Positions 45,147 to 56,230 of a stretch of DNA of 64,000 nucleotides are shown piece by piece (within the stretch, counting starts at the first letter, position 1; each line of letters begins with the position of its first letter). The stretch is taken from the NCBI GenBank assembly GCA_904420445.1, contig CAJFVJ010000003.1, positions 677,998-741,997 on the forward strand, written 5' to 3'. Position numbers and translations under genes: made by a program. A model generated the notes under the pieces. The model was not told the origin of the DNA. It was given only the letters and a program-made list of their open reading frames with translations, and ran no database searches. The DNA comes from Candidatus Adamsella avium (lineage in GTDB: Bacteria > Cyanobacteriota > Vampirovibrionia > Gastranaerophilales > CAJFVJ01).

Positions 45147-46802
45147 CTACTCCATACCTGATAAATTGGTCAGCTCTTCATCCTCAGGAGATGGATTTTT
45201 TATTTTTATACCGAATTTTTTCATAAACGTTTCATAACCCCCTGGAGATATATTATAAGGGAGGATATTTCCTATTTTATAATTCCTTATTCCAAAAGAA
45301 TAGAAAGAAAGCAGAACAGGCAGCAGGTTCTCCTGTCCTGAATAGATAACAGCAGATATAAGATTTTTTTCTTCTTCCTCAGTCAAAAACTCTCTGAAAA
45401 AAGATATAAACCTCAGCATAGAATAAAAATTTTCATAGATACCGGCTTCTATAAACCTCGGTATTCCCTCAATTGTTCCCGGTTCTTTTTCCTCGGGGAG
45501 ATATCCGAAGCCTGAAAATTTTATTACTATAGAATCTTCAGGCAGAGTTTTGAGCAAATTTTGCATATATTCCCCGAAAGACGGCATAAGAAGACTTCCG
45601 CTCACAAGGAAGATGTGTTTGAGTTTCCCTTTTTTGAAAAGAGTTTTCATCTTTTCGATATAAGATGATAAAATCCCTTTGGTACAGTCTATATCAACAA
45701 ATTTTTCGGGCGGAGTGTCTGAAAAACCTTCTGAATCCAAGGCAGAAGTCACGACTTTTGAGAAATTATCTTCGCTGATATAGTCAACACCCCGCCAAAA
45801 AGGAATGCTTGTCGTGAACATCCTTCCCCTATAGACTTCAGGCGGGTCATAAGAGCAGTCAGAGTTTATCATAACAGGCCCCGGAAAGCTTTCGATATCC
45901 ATCTGCTGGTCAAGCAGGATATCTCCATAGTTTCCGACCAGATTCTTAAACTGACGCAGCTCAGGATAGCAAAAGGCAAGCATCATTTCTCCATGGGTGT
46001 AGACATCTATATTTTTACTCTGTGTGGCTTTCAAGATAGCTTCTAAATCTCTGATGTTGTTCCCTGAAACAAGAATGGCTTTCCCTTTCCTCGGAGTAAT
46101 TCTTACTCTTGACGGAGATGGTTCTCCATAGCGGGAAGTCAGCGCATCATCAAAAAGCTTCATAGAGTCATAATATATTTTCCCTGCATCAATTAAAATT
46201 GCACCGAGCCTATCCTCTGATACATAGTCTATGCTTAAAGAATATAGTGTTTCAAGGAAAAAGTCATAAATCTTTTCGCTTTCAAAACCGAGATTTTTTG
46301 AATGCCGGGCATATTTTGCTATTCCTTTGAGGGCAATTATCACAAGTTCTCGCAGATTGTAGACATATTCATCATTGAAAATTTCCCTTTTTTTTCGAAG
46401 CAGTCTTTCGCCTTCTTTGAGGATATCAGATATTTTATACTTTGCATGCCAGTGATAACCATCAGGCATTATATCAATCGAGAAACCTCTATCCTTTGAT
46501 ATTTGCACATACTTTGCCTTTATTGAGTCTTTTGCCCGTTCAAGTTCTTTCACAAGCTCCAATATAACCCTATCATCAATAAGTATGTTGTTGATTGTCA
46601 CATAGAAAACTTTTATTGCTATATGGTTAAATTCATCAATATTTCCGCTAAAGTGTTTTATTTTGGCGGCATATACGCTTATATATTGAACGCCTCTCAT
46701 CAAATATTCTTCAATAGCGCTGCCGGTTGGACTTTTTGCACAAATTGATTTTATACGGCACGCTCTTGTATAAGAATCAAAGTTATCGCCATAAGAAAAC
46801 AT
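45147..46802 (-). CDS. Hybrid-cluster-protein (hydroxylamine reductase) homologue lacking most cluster ligands
   Basis: The 551-residue sequence aligns end to end with Hcp: FSYGDN at the start, GKAILVSGNN, VYTHGEM, NLVGNYG, FPGPVMINSDC, IFLVSGS and the SFGIRNYKIGNILP C-terminus. Compared with the known ligands (D. vulgaris numbering from family knowledge), only Glu268 (here Glu272) and Cys312 (here Cys316) remain. His244 is Asn248. The Cys406, Cys434 and Cys459 positions are Ser403, Gly/Ser430-431 and Tyr456. Glu494 is Gln490, and Lys496 is Asn492. Of the four N-terminal cubane Cys only two remain (15, 21). It should not build a normal hybrid cluster and is probably a pseudoenzyme or has a new role. 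Confidence 0.85.
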   Translation of the reverse strand: MFSYGDNFDSYTRACRIKSICAKSPTGSAIEEYLMRGVQYISVYAAKIKHFSGNIDEFNHIAIKVFYVTINNILIDDRVILELVKELERAKDSIKAKYVQISKDRGFSIDIMPDGYHWHAKYKISDILKEGERLLRKKREIFNDEYVYNLRELVIIALKGIAKYARHSKNLGFESEKIYDFFLETLYSLSIDYVSEDRLGAILIDAGKIYYDSMKLFDDALTSRYGEPSPSRVRITPRKGKAILVSGNNIRDLEAILKATQSKNIDVYTHGEMMLAFCYPELRQFKNLVGNYGDILLDQQMDIESFPGPVMINSDCSYDPPEVYRGRMFTTSIPFWRGVDYISEDNFSKVVTSALDSEGFSDTPPEKFVDIDCTKGILSSYIEKMKTLFKKGKLKHIFLVSGSLLMPSFGEYMQNLLKTLPEDSIVIKFSGFGYLPEEKEPGTIEGIPRFIEAGIYENFYSMLRFISFFREFLTEEEEKNLISAVIYSGQENLLPVLLSFYSFGIRNYKIGNILPYNISPGGYETFMKKFGIKIKNPSPEDEELTNLSGME

Positions 46803-46940
46803 ATTTTATCTCTCATAATCTCATCTTTTGTATTTTAAATCTTTTAAAAGAGTTTTAAATGCACAAAAAGTATAAAAAATATCTTCTTGGGATAGCACTT
46901 TTTCATGTATTTTTGAGGATAAAATTTAACTCTTTACATA
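46803..46940. other. Spacer upstream of the Hcp-like gene
   Basis: This A/T-rich stretch should contain the Hcp-like promoter. No gene is evident in it. The larger gap between 46803 and 47160 contains repeat fragments and a terminator, annotated separately. Confidence 0.35.
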
Positions 46941-47079
46941 AAGATGCTTCGCTTACGCTCAGCATGACCTGCTCTTGTCATTCTAAGAGCGGCAGCTCGA
47001 AGAATCTTTTTCCTTTTTTGCTTTCATCAGGCATAATGTTTTTTTCCCCGTCACTCTGAGGCAACGCCGAAGAGTCTGT
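46941..47079. repeat. Cluster of three degenerate intergenic repeat units
   Basis: Three partial copies of a motif related to GTCATTCTGAGCGAAGCGAAGAATCT are seen: an inverted one at 46941-46967 (AAGATGCTTCGC...CTCAGCATGAC), a direct one at 46977-47006 and another at 47050-47076. This matches a widespread family of short intergenic elements known from many bacterial genomes. The copies are diverged, so they are probably inactive remnants. Confidence 0.7.
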
Positions 47080-47102
47080 TTCTGATTCGCTTACGTTCAT
47101 CA

Positions 47103-47142
47103 CAAAAAGAGAGAGAAAAGAAACTTTTCTCTCTCTCTTTTG
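47103..47142 (-). terminator. Terminator of rplJL-rpoBC1C2
   Basis: A long stem of CAAAAAGAGAGAGAAAAG with its complement (one two-base bulge) and an AAA loop lies 19 bases after the rpoC2 stop. T-runs flank it on the minus-strand side. Confidence 0.85.
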
Positions 47143-47160
47143 TTTTAAATATATCTCAGC

Positions 47161-50100
47161 TTATTCAATGGTAAAATCAGGAGAACCGAACATGCCTTCG
47201 ATTTCTTCCAAAATCGCAGACGGTTTTCTAGCATTACCTTTAGCTGAACGCTGCTGCTGCAGGTCATCTTCTTCAGACGAGTGAGTAAGGTGATAGAAAC
47301 CTGTACCTGCCGGTATCAATCTACCGATGATAACGTTTTCTTTCAAACCTCTCAGGTAATCTTTCTTACCTTCAACCGCAACTTCAGTCAATATTCTTGT
47401 TGTTTCCTGGAAGCTAGCTGCTGATATGAAGCTTTCCGTATTCAAAGAAGCCTTTGTAATACCGAGCAATACATATTCATATGTAGCAGGAGTTCCTTCT
47501 GTTTTTGCAACTTCAGCATTTTCAGCTTCAATAGTTGCAAGTTCAACAAGCTCACCGGGGAGAAGTTTCGTATCGCCTGAGTCCACAACTTTAACTTTCT
47601 TGGTCATCTGACGTACGATAATTTCGATATGCTTATCGGCAATTTCTACACCCTGTGAGCGGTAAACTCTTTGAACTTCATCAACGAGATATTCTTGAAC
47701 AGCTTCTTTTCCGCTCAATCTTATAACGTCATGAGGGTTCAGAGGACCGCTTGTCAGAGGCTGACCTTTTTTGATTTCCTGTTTATCGGATACAACGATG
47801 TTTGCGTCGATAGGATATTTGATTTCCTTACGCCCTGCTTCCGTTATAAAGAACAATCTTGCAGAATCTTCGTCATATTCGATTTCAACAGTACCGTCTT
47901 CTTCTGATAGGATAGCGCTTTCTTTCGGTTTTCTGGCTTCAAGAAGCTCTTCTACCCTCGGAAGACCCTGGACGATATCACCTGTTTTTTGACGTTCAAA
48001 AATCAAAGTACCAATCATATCCCCACGGAGTACGAGGTCATTCTGGTCAACCTGCAAAAGAGCACCGGCGCTGACCAAATAAGGTCTGCCTTTTCTTATA
48101 ACAAGTTCTTTTGAAGTTACATCAACGACAACACCTGATACCGGAGAAATCTGTCCTTTTTCCGAAACTTGCTGATCAATTGTGACAAAGTCACCTTTTT
48201 TCACAACTGCTTTTGAGTCAAGAGCAATTTTTTCTTTCGCTTCATCAGAAATCAAAAGCAGACGGCGGAGCTCAGCACCTTCTTCATAATTTTTCAGGCT
48301 TGCTACTGCATCATTTGCTGCAAGAACCTGAGTTTTTGAAACAGGTGATTTCGGTTCGATTATCTGACCGTTCTTAACCAGAAGTTCTATCTGCATAGAG
48401 TTTTTCTGCTGCAGGTTTTCAACTTCTCTTCTGATAATCAGATTTTCAAGAACAACTATTCTCAAGTTGTTGTCATGTTTTTCAACAAGCCCTTTCAGGT
48501 GGCTCAAATAACCCTGCATTTGGATAACAAGGCTTGTTCTGACTAAAGCAGCCCCTTCAAGGTTTCTGATTACACTTCCGTCTTTATACTGAAGCTGTGT
48601 AACAGGAACGATGTCAATAATTCCGTTTTCTGTTGAAGAGAACTTGATAGATACTTCCTTAGGAGTCATATCATATTCCTGAACCGGTCTGATAAGAACC
48701 TGAACAGGAACGTCATCCATCACAACTTCTTCTTCATCAGATGATTCTTCCAGGAGGTTTTCTTCTTCCATCATTTCTTCTTCATCATCGATGTCGCCGA
48801 CTTCTTCATCGATAAACAAAGAAGTTGCATTATCCTGAGAAAGAACCGTAATTAAAGATTTTTCCTTAACTTTTATACCTTTTGCAATTTCTGTTCCGGC
48901 TTCAACTATATCACCGTCTTCAACTTTCAACTCATTGATGCTGTCGATGGTTTTGATTTCACCGGAGCGGATTACAACTTCGTGGATAATATTGTTGAAT
49001 TCACGAATTTCAACAATACCGTCGATGTGAGTGTAAACATCTTTAACTACTTCCGTACCGGCAGTTACATAAGTTCCTGATTCAACCATCTTCAAAGAGG
49101 CATCTTTGCTCATCTGATGGGTTTCTTCAGGTATGAACAAAATCTTACCCGGTTTGGTAATTATTTGATGTTCATCAACTTCTATTCCTTCATATCTGAT
49201 TTCACCGCTTGAGGTGACAACATTTTCTTCATCAATCAACTCGGCGATAATCATACCGTTTTCAACGACAGTTCCTTCAGGAGATTTAATAATATATTTC
49301 TCACCTGTTGATTCAACATTCCAGATAAGCTCTTTCTTTGTATCCTCGAGAACAGCGTTTTCAGGTTTAATTGAAGCGATTACAATTGTAAGTTCTTTAC
49401 CGCCTACAACCTTTGTGATTTTTCCTTCTTTTTGAAGTTCCAATCCTTCGCTGAAACGAACTTCGCCGCCATGTTCGCTGACGATTGAAGTTTCAGCTAG
49501 GATATCACCCTGTTTAACATTCTGACCATCTTTAACAAGTATTTTAGAGCCGAACGGAAGGTTATAAACATCTCCGCCCAATACCCATATAATACCGTTT
49601 TTGTTTGCAGTTCTTGAAATGTTACCGTGTCTGTCACGTTTTTCATCGGCGACAAGACCATCATAAACAATTTCACCGCTTACGTCAGAGTTGATATCTT
49701 TTGTTGCCTTCTCTGTCAGACGACTTCCTTCACCCTGTGTTGCTGGTTCGAATACAGCGAGAACATCACCTTTTTTAACTTCAGAACCGTTTTTAACGTA
49801 TACAACAGCATTGTAAGGAATATGATATTTATGTTTTCTTCCTTTTTTATCTTCGAGTTCAACATCTATTTCTCTGATGCTTACCTGTACCATATCACCA
49901 TGACGTGTTCTGAAATCACGTGTCGGAATATCTGATGCGATAACACCGTCAAAATCAGATGTAATCTGGCGCATAGAACCTGAACCACGGAATACACCGC
50001 CTGTGTGGAATGTTCTCATGGTAAGCTGTGTACCAGGTTCACCGATACTCTGTGCAGCGATAATACCGATTGCTTCTCCGACGTCTACCAGACTGTTTTG

Positions 50101-51036
50101 AGTCAAAGCCCAGCCATAGCATTTCTGGCAAACACCGTATTCAAGACCGCAGGTAAGAGGTGATCTGACTTTTGCCGATTGAAGATGCAATGTTTTGATT
50201 TTTGCCAAGTCTTCTCTTGATATTGTTGTATTTTTCTCAACAACGACATTACCTTCTGAATCTTTGATGTCTTCAGCAATTGTTCTGCCTAAAAGACGTT
50301 CTTCAAGAGAAACAATATCTCTATCACCGTCTTTGATAGCAGTCATAATGATTCCATCATCAGTTCCGCAGTCTTTATCTCTGATAATAACATCCTGTGC
50401 AACGTCAACAAGTCTTCTTGTCAGATATCCTGAGTCAGCTGTTTTCAACGCCGTGTCAACAAGACCTTTTCTTGCACCGTAACTTGAGATGATGTATTCT
50501 GTAACGCTCAAACCTTCTTTAAAGTTTGACTTAATCGGCAAGTCGATAATCTGCCCCTGAGAGTCAGCCATCAAACCACGCATACCGACAAGCTGGCTGA
50601 CCTGAGAAACGTTACCTCTTGCACCTGAGAATGCCATCATATAGACAGGGTTTAACCTATCAAAGTTATCAACAACGCTCTTTGTTAATTTTTCAGTTGT
50701 TTCGCTCCAGGTGTCGATAACTTTTGTATAACGTTCAACTTCGGTGATTTCACCTTTAATATAACGTTGTGTTGATTTTTCGATTTCCAATTCGGCTTCT
50801 TTAAGCAAATCTTTTTTTACAACAGGAACGTCCAAGTCTTCGATAGAAATTGTTGTGCCTGCTTTTGTTGCATATCTGAAGCCAAGGTTTTTCAGAGTGT
50901 TCGCAAGATAAGCCGTCTTAGCTCCGCCGAATTCCAGATAAATTTGAGCCAGAAGGTTTTTCAAACCTTTTTTATCGACTGTTGTATTTATGAATTCAAC
51001 ACTCTTTTTTGTATGTTTTGGTATTAAAGTACTCAT
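47161..51036 (-). CDS. rpoC2: RNA polymerase beta' subunit, C-terminal part
   Basis: This is the C-terminal part of beta' as a separate 1291-residue chain, the arrangement of Cyanobacteria and plastids. The N-terminal block contains FRYATKAGTTISIEDLDVP, the bridge-helix segment PVYMMAFSGARGNVSQVSQLVGMRGLM, the zinc site CGLEYGVCQKCYGW and the trigger-loop region GEPGTQLTMRTFHTGGVF. Between about residues 390 and 960 is a long insertion of beta-barrel repeats with an acidic stretch (DDEEEMMEEEN), the SI3-type insertion of the cyanobacterial enzyme. The C-terminus carries the ILTEVAVEGKKDYLRGLKENVIIGRLIPAGTG signature. It follows rpoC1 by 31 bases. Confidence 0.97.
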   Translation of the reverse strand: MSTLIPKHTKKSVEFINTTVDKKGLKNLLAQIYLEFGGAKTAYLANTLKNLGFRYATKAGTTISIEDLDVPVVKKDLLKEAELEIEKSTQRYIKGEITEVERYTKVIDTWSETTEKLTKSVVDNFDRLNPVYMMAFSGARGNVSQVSQLVGMRGLMADSQGQIIDLPIKSNFKEGLSVTEYIISSYGARKGLVDTALKTADSGYLTRRLVDVAQDVIIRDKDCGTDDGIIMTAIKDGDRDIVSLEERLLGRTIAEDIKDSEGNVVVEKNTTISREDLAKIKTLHLQSAKVRSPLTCGLEYGVCQKCYGWALTQNSLVDVGEAIGIIAAQSIGEPGTQLTMRTFHTGGVFRGSGSMRQITSDFDGVIASDIPTRDFRTRHGDMVQVSIREIDVELEDKKGRKHKYHIPYNAVVYVKNGSEVKKGDVLAVFEPATQGEGSRLTEKATKDINSDVSGEIVYDGLVADEKRDRHGNISRTANKNGIIWVLGGDVYNLPFGSKILVKDGQNVKQGDILAETSIVSEHGGEVRFSEGLELQKEGKITKVVGGKELTIVIASIKPENAVLEDTKKELIWNVESTGEKYIIKSPEGTVVENGMIIAELIDEENVVTSSGEIRYEGIEVDEHQIITKPGKILFIPEETHQMSKDASLKMVESGTYVTAGTEVVKDVYTHIDGIVEIREFNNIIHEVVIRSGEIKTIDSINELKVEDGDIVEAGTEIAKGIKVKEKSLITVLSQDNATSLFIDEEVGDIDDEEEMMEEENLLEESSDEEEVVMDDVPVQVLIRPVQEYDMTPKEVSIKFSSTENGIIDIVPVTQLQYKDGSVIRNLEGAALVRTSLVIQMQGYLSHLKGLVEKHDNNLRIVVLENLIIRREVENLQQKNSMQIELLVKNGQIIEPKSPVSKTQVLAANDAVASLKNYEEGAELRRLLLISDEAKEKIALDSKAVVKKGDFVTIDQQVSEKGQISPVSGVVVDVTSKELVIRKGRPYLVSAGALLQVDQNDLVLRGDMIGTLIFERQKTGDIVQGLPRVEELLEARKPKESAILSEEDGTVEIEYDEDSARLFFITEAGRKEIKYPIDANIVVSDKQEIKKGQPLTSGPLNPHDVIRLSGKEAVQEYLVDEVQRVYRSQGVEIADKHIEIIVRQMTKKVKVVDSGDTKLLPGELVELATIEAENAEVAKTEGTPATYEYVLLGITKASLNTESFISAASFQETTRILTEVAVEGKKDYLRGLKENVIIGRLIPAGTGFYHLTHSSEEDDLQQQRSAKGNARKPSAILEEIEGMFGSPDFTIE

Positions 51037-51067
51037 CTAATTATTACCTCAATCTGTTCAACTATTC

Positions 51068-52783
51068 TTAAGAGCTCAAAACAGCGCTTCTTACCGCTTC
51101 GTTGAAAATAATTCTGCCCACTGTAGTTTCGATTTTCGCACCATGTTCATCTCTTACTATAATCTTGTCATGGAGTTTCAATATTCCTGCTTCATGAGCG
51201 GATATAGCATCGTCATAAGAGAAGAAAGTGCCTTTTATCTGGGCATCTTTATCTTTCAATATGGTCAGATAATAAATACCAAGGACCATATCCTGAGAAG
51301 GAGTAATTATCGGCTGACCTGTCGCAGGAGCTAAGATGTTATTTGTAGCAAGCATAAGCATTCTTGCTTCTGTCTGAGCTTCTATTGACAGTGGTACGTG
51401 AACAGCCATTTGGTCACCGTCGAAGTCGGCGTTAAAAGCCGTACATACAAGCGGGTGAAGTTGGATTGCACGACCTTCTACAAGTACAGGTATAAATGCC
51501 TGAATACCGAGTCTGTGCAGTGTCGGAGCACGGTTCAGAAGAACCGGATGCCCGTCAATTACTTCTTCCAATATATCCCATACAACGTTCTCGGAACGTT
51601 CTATTTTCTTTTTAGCTGATTTAATATTTTGAACGATACCTCGTTCTATCAATTTGTTTACAACAAAAGGCTTGAACAGCTCGATTGCCATCTCTTTCGG
51701 CAAACCGCATTGATGCAGCTGAAGCTGAGGTCCGACAACGATAACTGAACGACCCGAGTAGTCAACACGTTTACCGAGAAGGTTCTGTCTGAAACGACCC
51801 TGTTTACCTTCGATGATATCGCTCAATGATTTAAGAGGTCTGTTATTCGGACCGAGAACGGTTCTTCCTCTTCTGCCGTTATCCATCAGGGCATCGACAG
51901 CTTCCTGAAGCATTCTTTTTTCGTTTCTTACGATAATTTCAGGAGCTCCCATCTCAAGCAATCTTAACAAACGGTTATTTCTGTTTATAACTCTTCTGTA
52001 TAAATCGTTCAAATCGCTTGTTGCAAAACGTCCGCCGTCTAACTGAACCATAGGTCTTAAGTCAGGCGGAGTAACAGGAAGAACATCCATAATCATCCAT
52101 GAAGGATTTGTGTTGCTGGCAGAAAGAGCTTCAGCAAGTCTTAATCTTTTGATTAATTTTGCTTTCTTCTGCACTGATGAACCGACATGAGCAAGTTCTT
52201 CTCTGATTTGTTCAGCCATATCAGCCATGTTTATTTCTTCGAGCAGAGTTTTTATTGCCTCTGCACCGATACTTACTTTCAGCTGAGTGTCTTCATGTTC
52301 GAGAACATAATCTTCATATTCTTCTTCCGTCAACAGCTGGCATTTTTTGAATTCTGTTTCACCCGGATCAAGAACAATATAGTTATTAAAATAGATAACC
52401 TGTTCCAAATCCTTCAAAGACATATCCAAAAGCAAACCAAGGTAACTCGGAATACCTTTCAAAAACCAGATATGGCTTACAGGTGCAGCAAGTTTTATAT
52501 GACCGATACGGTGTCTTCTTACTTTACTGTCAGTAACTTCTACACCGCAGCGTTCGCATATAATCCCTTTGTGACGAACTCTTTTGTATTTACCGCAATA
52601 GCATTCCCAGTCTTTTGATGGCCCGAAAATTCTTTCACAGAACAGACCGTCTCTTTCCGGTTTCAATGTACGGTAGTTAATGGTTTCAGGTTTGGTAACC
52701 TCACCGTGCGACCATTTCAGAATACGCTCAGGAGAAGCGATTCCGATTTTTATATAATCAAAATAATCAATACTAGTAGACAA
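51068..52783 (-). CDS. rpoC1: RNA polymerase gamma subunit (N-terminal part of beta')
   Basis: The 571-residue chain covers the N-terminal part of beta'. It has the zinc-binding set CYCG...CERCG near residue 60, the lid and rudder region, [34 protein letters not shown], and the catalytic metal-binding [12 protein letters not shown]. It ends after [11 protein letters not shown], where cyanobacterial rpoC1 also ends. The start has AGGGAGA upstream. The split is a lineage marker, not a frameshift: rpoC2 has its own start and ribosome-binding site. Confidence 0.97.
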   Translation of the reverse strand: MSTSIDYFDYIKIGIASPERILKWSHGEVTKPETINYRTLKPERDGLFCERIFGPSKDWECYCGKYKRVRHKGIICERCGVEVTDSKVRRHRIGHIKLAAPVSHIWFLKGIPSYLGLLLDMSLKDLEQVIYFNNYIVLDPGETEFKKCQLLTEEEYEDYVLEHEDTQLKVSIGAEAIKTLLEEINMADMAEQIREELAHVGSSVQKKAKLIKRLRLAEALSASNTNPSWMIMDVLPVTPPDLRPMVQLDGGRFATSDLNDLYRRVINRNNRLLRLLEMGAPEIIVRNEKRMLQEAVDALMDNGRRGRTVLGPNNRPLKSLSDIIEGKQGRFRQNLLGKRVDYSGRSVIVVGPQLQLHQCGLPKEMAIELFKPFVVNKLIERGIVQNIKSAKKKIERSENVVWDILEEVIDGHPVLLNRAPTLHRLGIQAFIPVLVEGRAIQLHPLVCTAFNADFDGDQMAVHVPLSIEAQTEARMLMLATNNILAPATGQPIITPSQDMVLGIYYLTILKDKDAQIKGTFFSYDDAISAHEAGILKLHDKIIVRDEHGAKIETTVGRIIFNEAVRSAVLSS

Positions 52784-52820
52784 TGGTCTTTCTCCCTTTA
52801 TTTAAATTCTTTATTAATTT

Positions 52821-55800
52821 CTAATCCGTAATCACACCAGGTGATTCAAAGAAGTTTATATTCAACAGCTCTGAATCAATATCGCTGATTGTTCTCTTTG
52901 GAGCTGACTTTCTGATATCATCAGTATCACTCATAAGGTCAATTTCCTGACCGCCGCGTTTTGCAACTGTGATATCCAAGCCCATGCTCTGTAATTCTCT
53001 AACAAGAACTTTGAATGATTCAGGAATACCGGGTCTAGGGATGTTTTCTCCCTTAACAATTGCTTCGTAAGCTCTGCTTCTGCCGTTTACATCGTCTGAT
53101 TTGATTGTAAGCATTTCTTGCAATGTATAAGCAGCACCATAAGCTTCCAAAGCCCAAACTTCCATCTCACCGAATCTTTGACCGCCGAATTGAGCTTTAC
53201 CACCCAATGGTTGTTGTGTAACGAGTGAGTAAGGACCGGTACTTCTTGCGTGAATTTTATCATCTACTAGGTGAACTAACTTGAGGAAGTAAGTTAAACC
53301 GACAGAAACAGGCTGGTCAAATTCTTCACCAGTTCTTCCATCTCTCAATATAACTTTTCCTCCCGGTTGTACCCAGGTGTTTCCGGTTTTTTCTATAGCT
53401 TTTTGCAGCTCGAGAGCTGTTGAGTGAGCTGATGCATATTCTTCTCCGTACATTTCATCAAATGGAGGAGCTTCATAATAACAGTCATTCATATAAGCTA
53501 TGAATCCTAAGAGAGCTTCATATGTTTGTCCTACATTCATACGGGATGGAACACCGAGCGGATTCAATACGATATCAACAGGTGTGCCATCAGGCAGGAA
53601 CGGCATATCTTCTCTTGGAAGAATTCTTGAAACAATACCTTTGTTTCCGTGGCGTCCTGATAACTTATCTCCGACTGATACTTTACGTTTCTGCGCAATG
53701 TATACACGGATTACGGTATTTGCTCCTGGCGGCAACTCGTCACCTTTTTCTCTGTCAAATACTTTGACATCGACAACACGACCGCCTTCTCCATGAGGAA
53801 CTCTCAAGCTGTTATCTTTTACATCTCTTGCTTTTTCAGCAAAGATAGCTCTCAAAAGTTTTTCTTCAGGCGGATGTTCTGATTCGCCCTTTGGAGTAAT
53901 CTTTCCTACAAGGATATCATCTGCATAGACTCTCGCACCGATACGAACGATACCTCTTTCATCCAGGTGTCTCAAACTGTCTTCTGAAACATTCGGGATT
54001 TCTCGGGTAATTTCTTCAGGTCCGAGTTTTGTTTGTCTTGCATCTATTTCCAATTTTTCGATGTGAATACTTGTGAAGACATCTTCGATTACCAATCTTT
54101 CATTCAACAAGATAGCATCTTCGTAGTTATAGCCTTCCCAAGGCATGTAGGCAACAAGGATGTTTTTACCGAGCGAGAGTTCACCGAATTTGGTAGCTGC
54201 ACCGTCAGCTATTACATCGCCTTTTTTAATCTTCTGACCTTCTTTTACAATCGGTCTTTGGTTAATGCAGGTATCCTGGTTGCTTCTTACGTATTTCATC
54301 AAAGAATAAGTTGTCTTTCTTCCTTGATTATCTACAACAAGAACTTCTTCACCAGTTACTCTTTCAACAGTACCGTCCTGTTGTGCAACAACGACCATAC
54401 CTGAGTCTTGAGCGGCTCTTCTCTCTAAGCCGGTACCGACTCTAGGTCTATCCGTACAAAGAAGAGGAACTGCCTGACGTTGCATGTTTGACCCCATCAG
54501 TGCACGGTTCGCATCATCGTGTTCGATAAACGGAATCAATGATGTTGCAACAGAGATAATCTGAATCGGAGAAACACCGACATAGTCAACTTTTGATGAC
54601 AAGCCCATTGTAAATTCACTGCGGTAACGAACAGGAACGTATTCAGAAACTATTCTTCTGTCTTTATCAAGAGTGATATCACTCGGTGCTACACGGAAGT
54701 TTTCTTCTTCATCGGCACTGAGGTATTCGACTTCTTCCGTTACCACACCGTTTTCAACCTTAAAGTACGGTGTTTCAATAAATCCATAGTCATTAACTCT
54801 TGCGTGAGTAGCGAGAGAACCTATCAAACCTGCGTTCGGACCTTCAGGTGTTTCTACGGGACAAATTCTTCCGTAGTGAGAAGGGTGAATATCACGAACG
54901 GCAAAGCCTGCTCTTTCTCTTGCAAGACCGCCAGGTCCTAATGCTGAAATTCTTCTTTTGTGAGTTAACTCAGCAAGAGGGTTTGTCTGATCCATAAACT
55001 GTGATAACTGAGAAGAACCGAAAAATTCTTTAATTGCAGCTATCAGAGGTTTTGTATTCAATAAGTTCAACGGAGTCAAAGACTCTGTATCCTGAAGAGT
55101 CATTCTTTCTTTTACAATTCTTTCAAGTCTTGAAAGACCGATTCTGAATTGGTTTTGAAGAAGTTCTCCGACTGAACGGATACGTCTGTTGCCCAAGTGG
55201 TCGATATCATCCAAACTTCCTTCATCATAAGTCAGATTGATAAGATATTCGATTGAAGCAACTATATCCTGGATTGTAAGAGTTCTGACCGTTTCAGGAA
55301 CGCTCAATCCGAGTTTTTTATTCATCTTATAACGACCGACTTTACCGAGGTCATATTTCTTATCATCAAAGAATCTGCTTTCGATAATAGCCTTACCGCC
55401 GCTGACACTTGCCGGGTCACCCGGGCGGAGTTTCTTGTAAACTTCGATAAGAGCTTCTTCGATAGTAGAAGTCGGGTCTTTTTCAAGTGTTTTTTTCAAA
55501 AATTCACTGTGAGTGAATAATGAATCCATCTCCTGCTCGCTGATGCCGAGAGCTTTCAGCAATGTTGTTGCAGGGATTTTTCTGTTTTTATCAATTTTAA
55601 CAGAGATAACGTCGTTTGAATCCGTTTCGATTTTCAACCATGCCCCTCTGTTTGGGATAAGAGTTGCATTGAACAGACGTTTACCTGTTGGTGAAATTTC
55701 TCTCTTATAATATATACCGGGAGATCTTACGATTTGTGATACGACAACACGTTCGGCACCGTTGATGATAAAGGTACCTTTATCCGTCATTGTCGGGATA

Positions 55801-56138
55801 TCTCCGATATAAACTTCCTGTTCTTTTATTTCACCTGTATCACGGTTAACAAGACGCATCATAACTCTCAGTTGTTTTGAATAGCTTGCATCATGAATAC
55901 GAGCTTCTTCTTCCGTATATTTCGGACTGTCAAACGTATAAGACGGCAAAAAATGCAACTCCAATCTTCCTGTATAGTCCTTAATAGGTGAAAAAGATAA
56001 TAATTCTTCCTTTAATCCTTCCTTCAAAAACCATTCAAAAGATTTCTTTTGAACTTCAATTAAGTCCGGCAAATCGTCCAATCGGGTATTAGGGATACCC
56101 ATTGGCGTAATTCTTTGTACATATTCTTTTGTCGACAT
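52821..56138 (-). CDS. rpoB: RNA polymerase beta subunit
   Basis: The 1105-residue beta subunit is close to the length of cyanobacterial RpoB and lacks the large E. coli insertions. The rifampicin region reads [30 protein letters not shown], which is a sensitive-type sequence: the usual Asp, His, Arg and Ser-equivalent positions look wild-type, with Ala where E. coli has Ser531-532. The C-terminus includes [29 protein letters not shown] hairpin and candidate promoter lie in the spacer before it. Confidence 0.98.
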   Translation of the reverse strand: MSTKEYVQRITPMGIPNTRLDDLPDLIEVQKKSFEWFLKEGLKEELLSFSPIKDYTGRLELHFLPSYTFDSPKYTEEEARIHDASYSKQLRVMMRLVNRDTGEIKEQEVYIGDIPTMTDKGTFIINGAERVVVSQIVRSPGIYYKREISPTGKRLFNATLIPNRGAWLKIETDSNDVISVKIDKNRKIPATTLLKALGISEQEMDSLFTHSEFLKKTLEKDPTSTIEEALIEVYKKLRPGDPASVSGGKAIIESRFFDDKKYDLGKVGRYKMNKKLGLSVPETVRTLTIQDIVASIEYLINLTYDEGSLDDIDHLGNRRIRSVGELLQNQFRIGLSRLERIVKERMTLQDTESLTPLNLLNTKPLIAAIKEFFGSSQLSQFMDQTNPLAELTHKRRISALGPGGLARERAGFAVRDIHPSHYGRICPVETPEGPNAGLIGSLATHARVNDYGFIETPYFKVENGVVTEEVEYLSADEEENFRVAPSDITLDKDRRIVSEYVPVRYRSEFTMGLSSKVDYVGVSPIQIISVATSLIPFIEHDDANRALMGSNMQRQAVPLLCTDRPRVGTGLERRAAQDSGMVVVAQQDGTVERVTGEEVLVVDNQGRKTTYSLMKYVRSNQDTCINQRPIVKEGQKIKKGDVIADGAATKFGELSLGKNILVAYMPWEGYNYEDAILLNERLVIEDVFTSIHIEKLEIDARQTKLGPEEITREIPNVSEDSLRHLDERGIVRIGARVYADDILVGKITPKGESEHPPEEKLLRAIFAEKARDVKDNSLRVPHGEGGRVVDVKVFDREKGDELPPGANTVIRVYIAQKRKVSVGDKLSGRHGNKGIVSRILPREDMPFLPDGTPVDIVLNPLGVPSRMNVGQTYEALLGFIAYMNDCYYEAPPFDEMYGEEYASAHSTALELQKAIEKTGNTWVQPGGKVILRDGRTGEEFDQPVSVGLTYFLKLVHLVDDKIHARSTGPYSLVTQQPLGGKAQFGGQRFGEMEVWALEAYGAAYTLQEMLTIKSDDVNGRSRAYEAIVKGENIPRPGIPESFKVLVRELQSMGLDITVAKRGGQEIDLMSDTDDIRKSAPKRTISDIDSELLNINFFESPGVITD

Positions 56139-56199
56139 TACAAACCTCGCCTATATGTGGTGTCTAAAAATTTCATCAGCAAGACACACTATCCCACCA

Positions 56200-56227
56200 A
56201 TTATATAAATAGTATAGCAAAAAACAA
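56200..56227 (-). promoter_or_regulatory. Candidate internal promoter for rpoB
   Basis: On the minus strand TTGTTT (56227-56222) lies 16 bases before a perfect TATAAT (56205-56200). The start would be about 55 bases before the rpoB ATG, downstream of the hairpin in the same spacer. Confidence 0.5.
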
Positions 56228-56230
56228 GAT

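Noticed and set aside
46859-47059. Plus-strand 66-codon frame in the rpoC2-Hcp spacer
   Set aside because: Its second half is a translation of the intergenic repeat fragments, with a product like those seen for this repeat in other genomes; no ribosome-binding site.
51037-51067. Gap between rpoC1 and rpoC2 as a frameshift or nonsense break in rpoC
   Set aside because: rpoC2 has its own ATG, and the break position and SI3 insertion match the natural cyanobacterial split.
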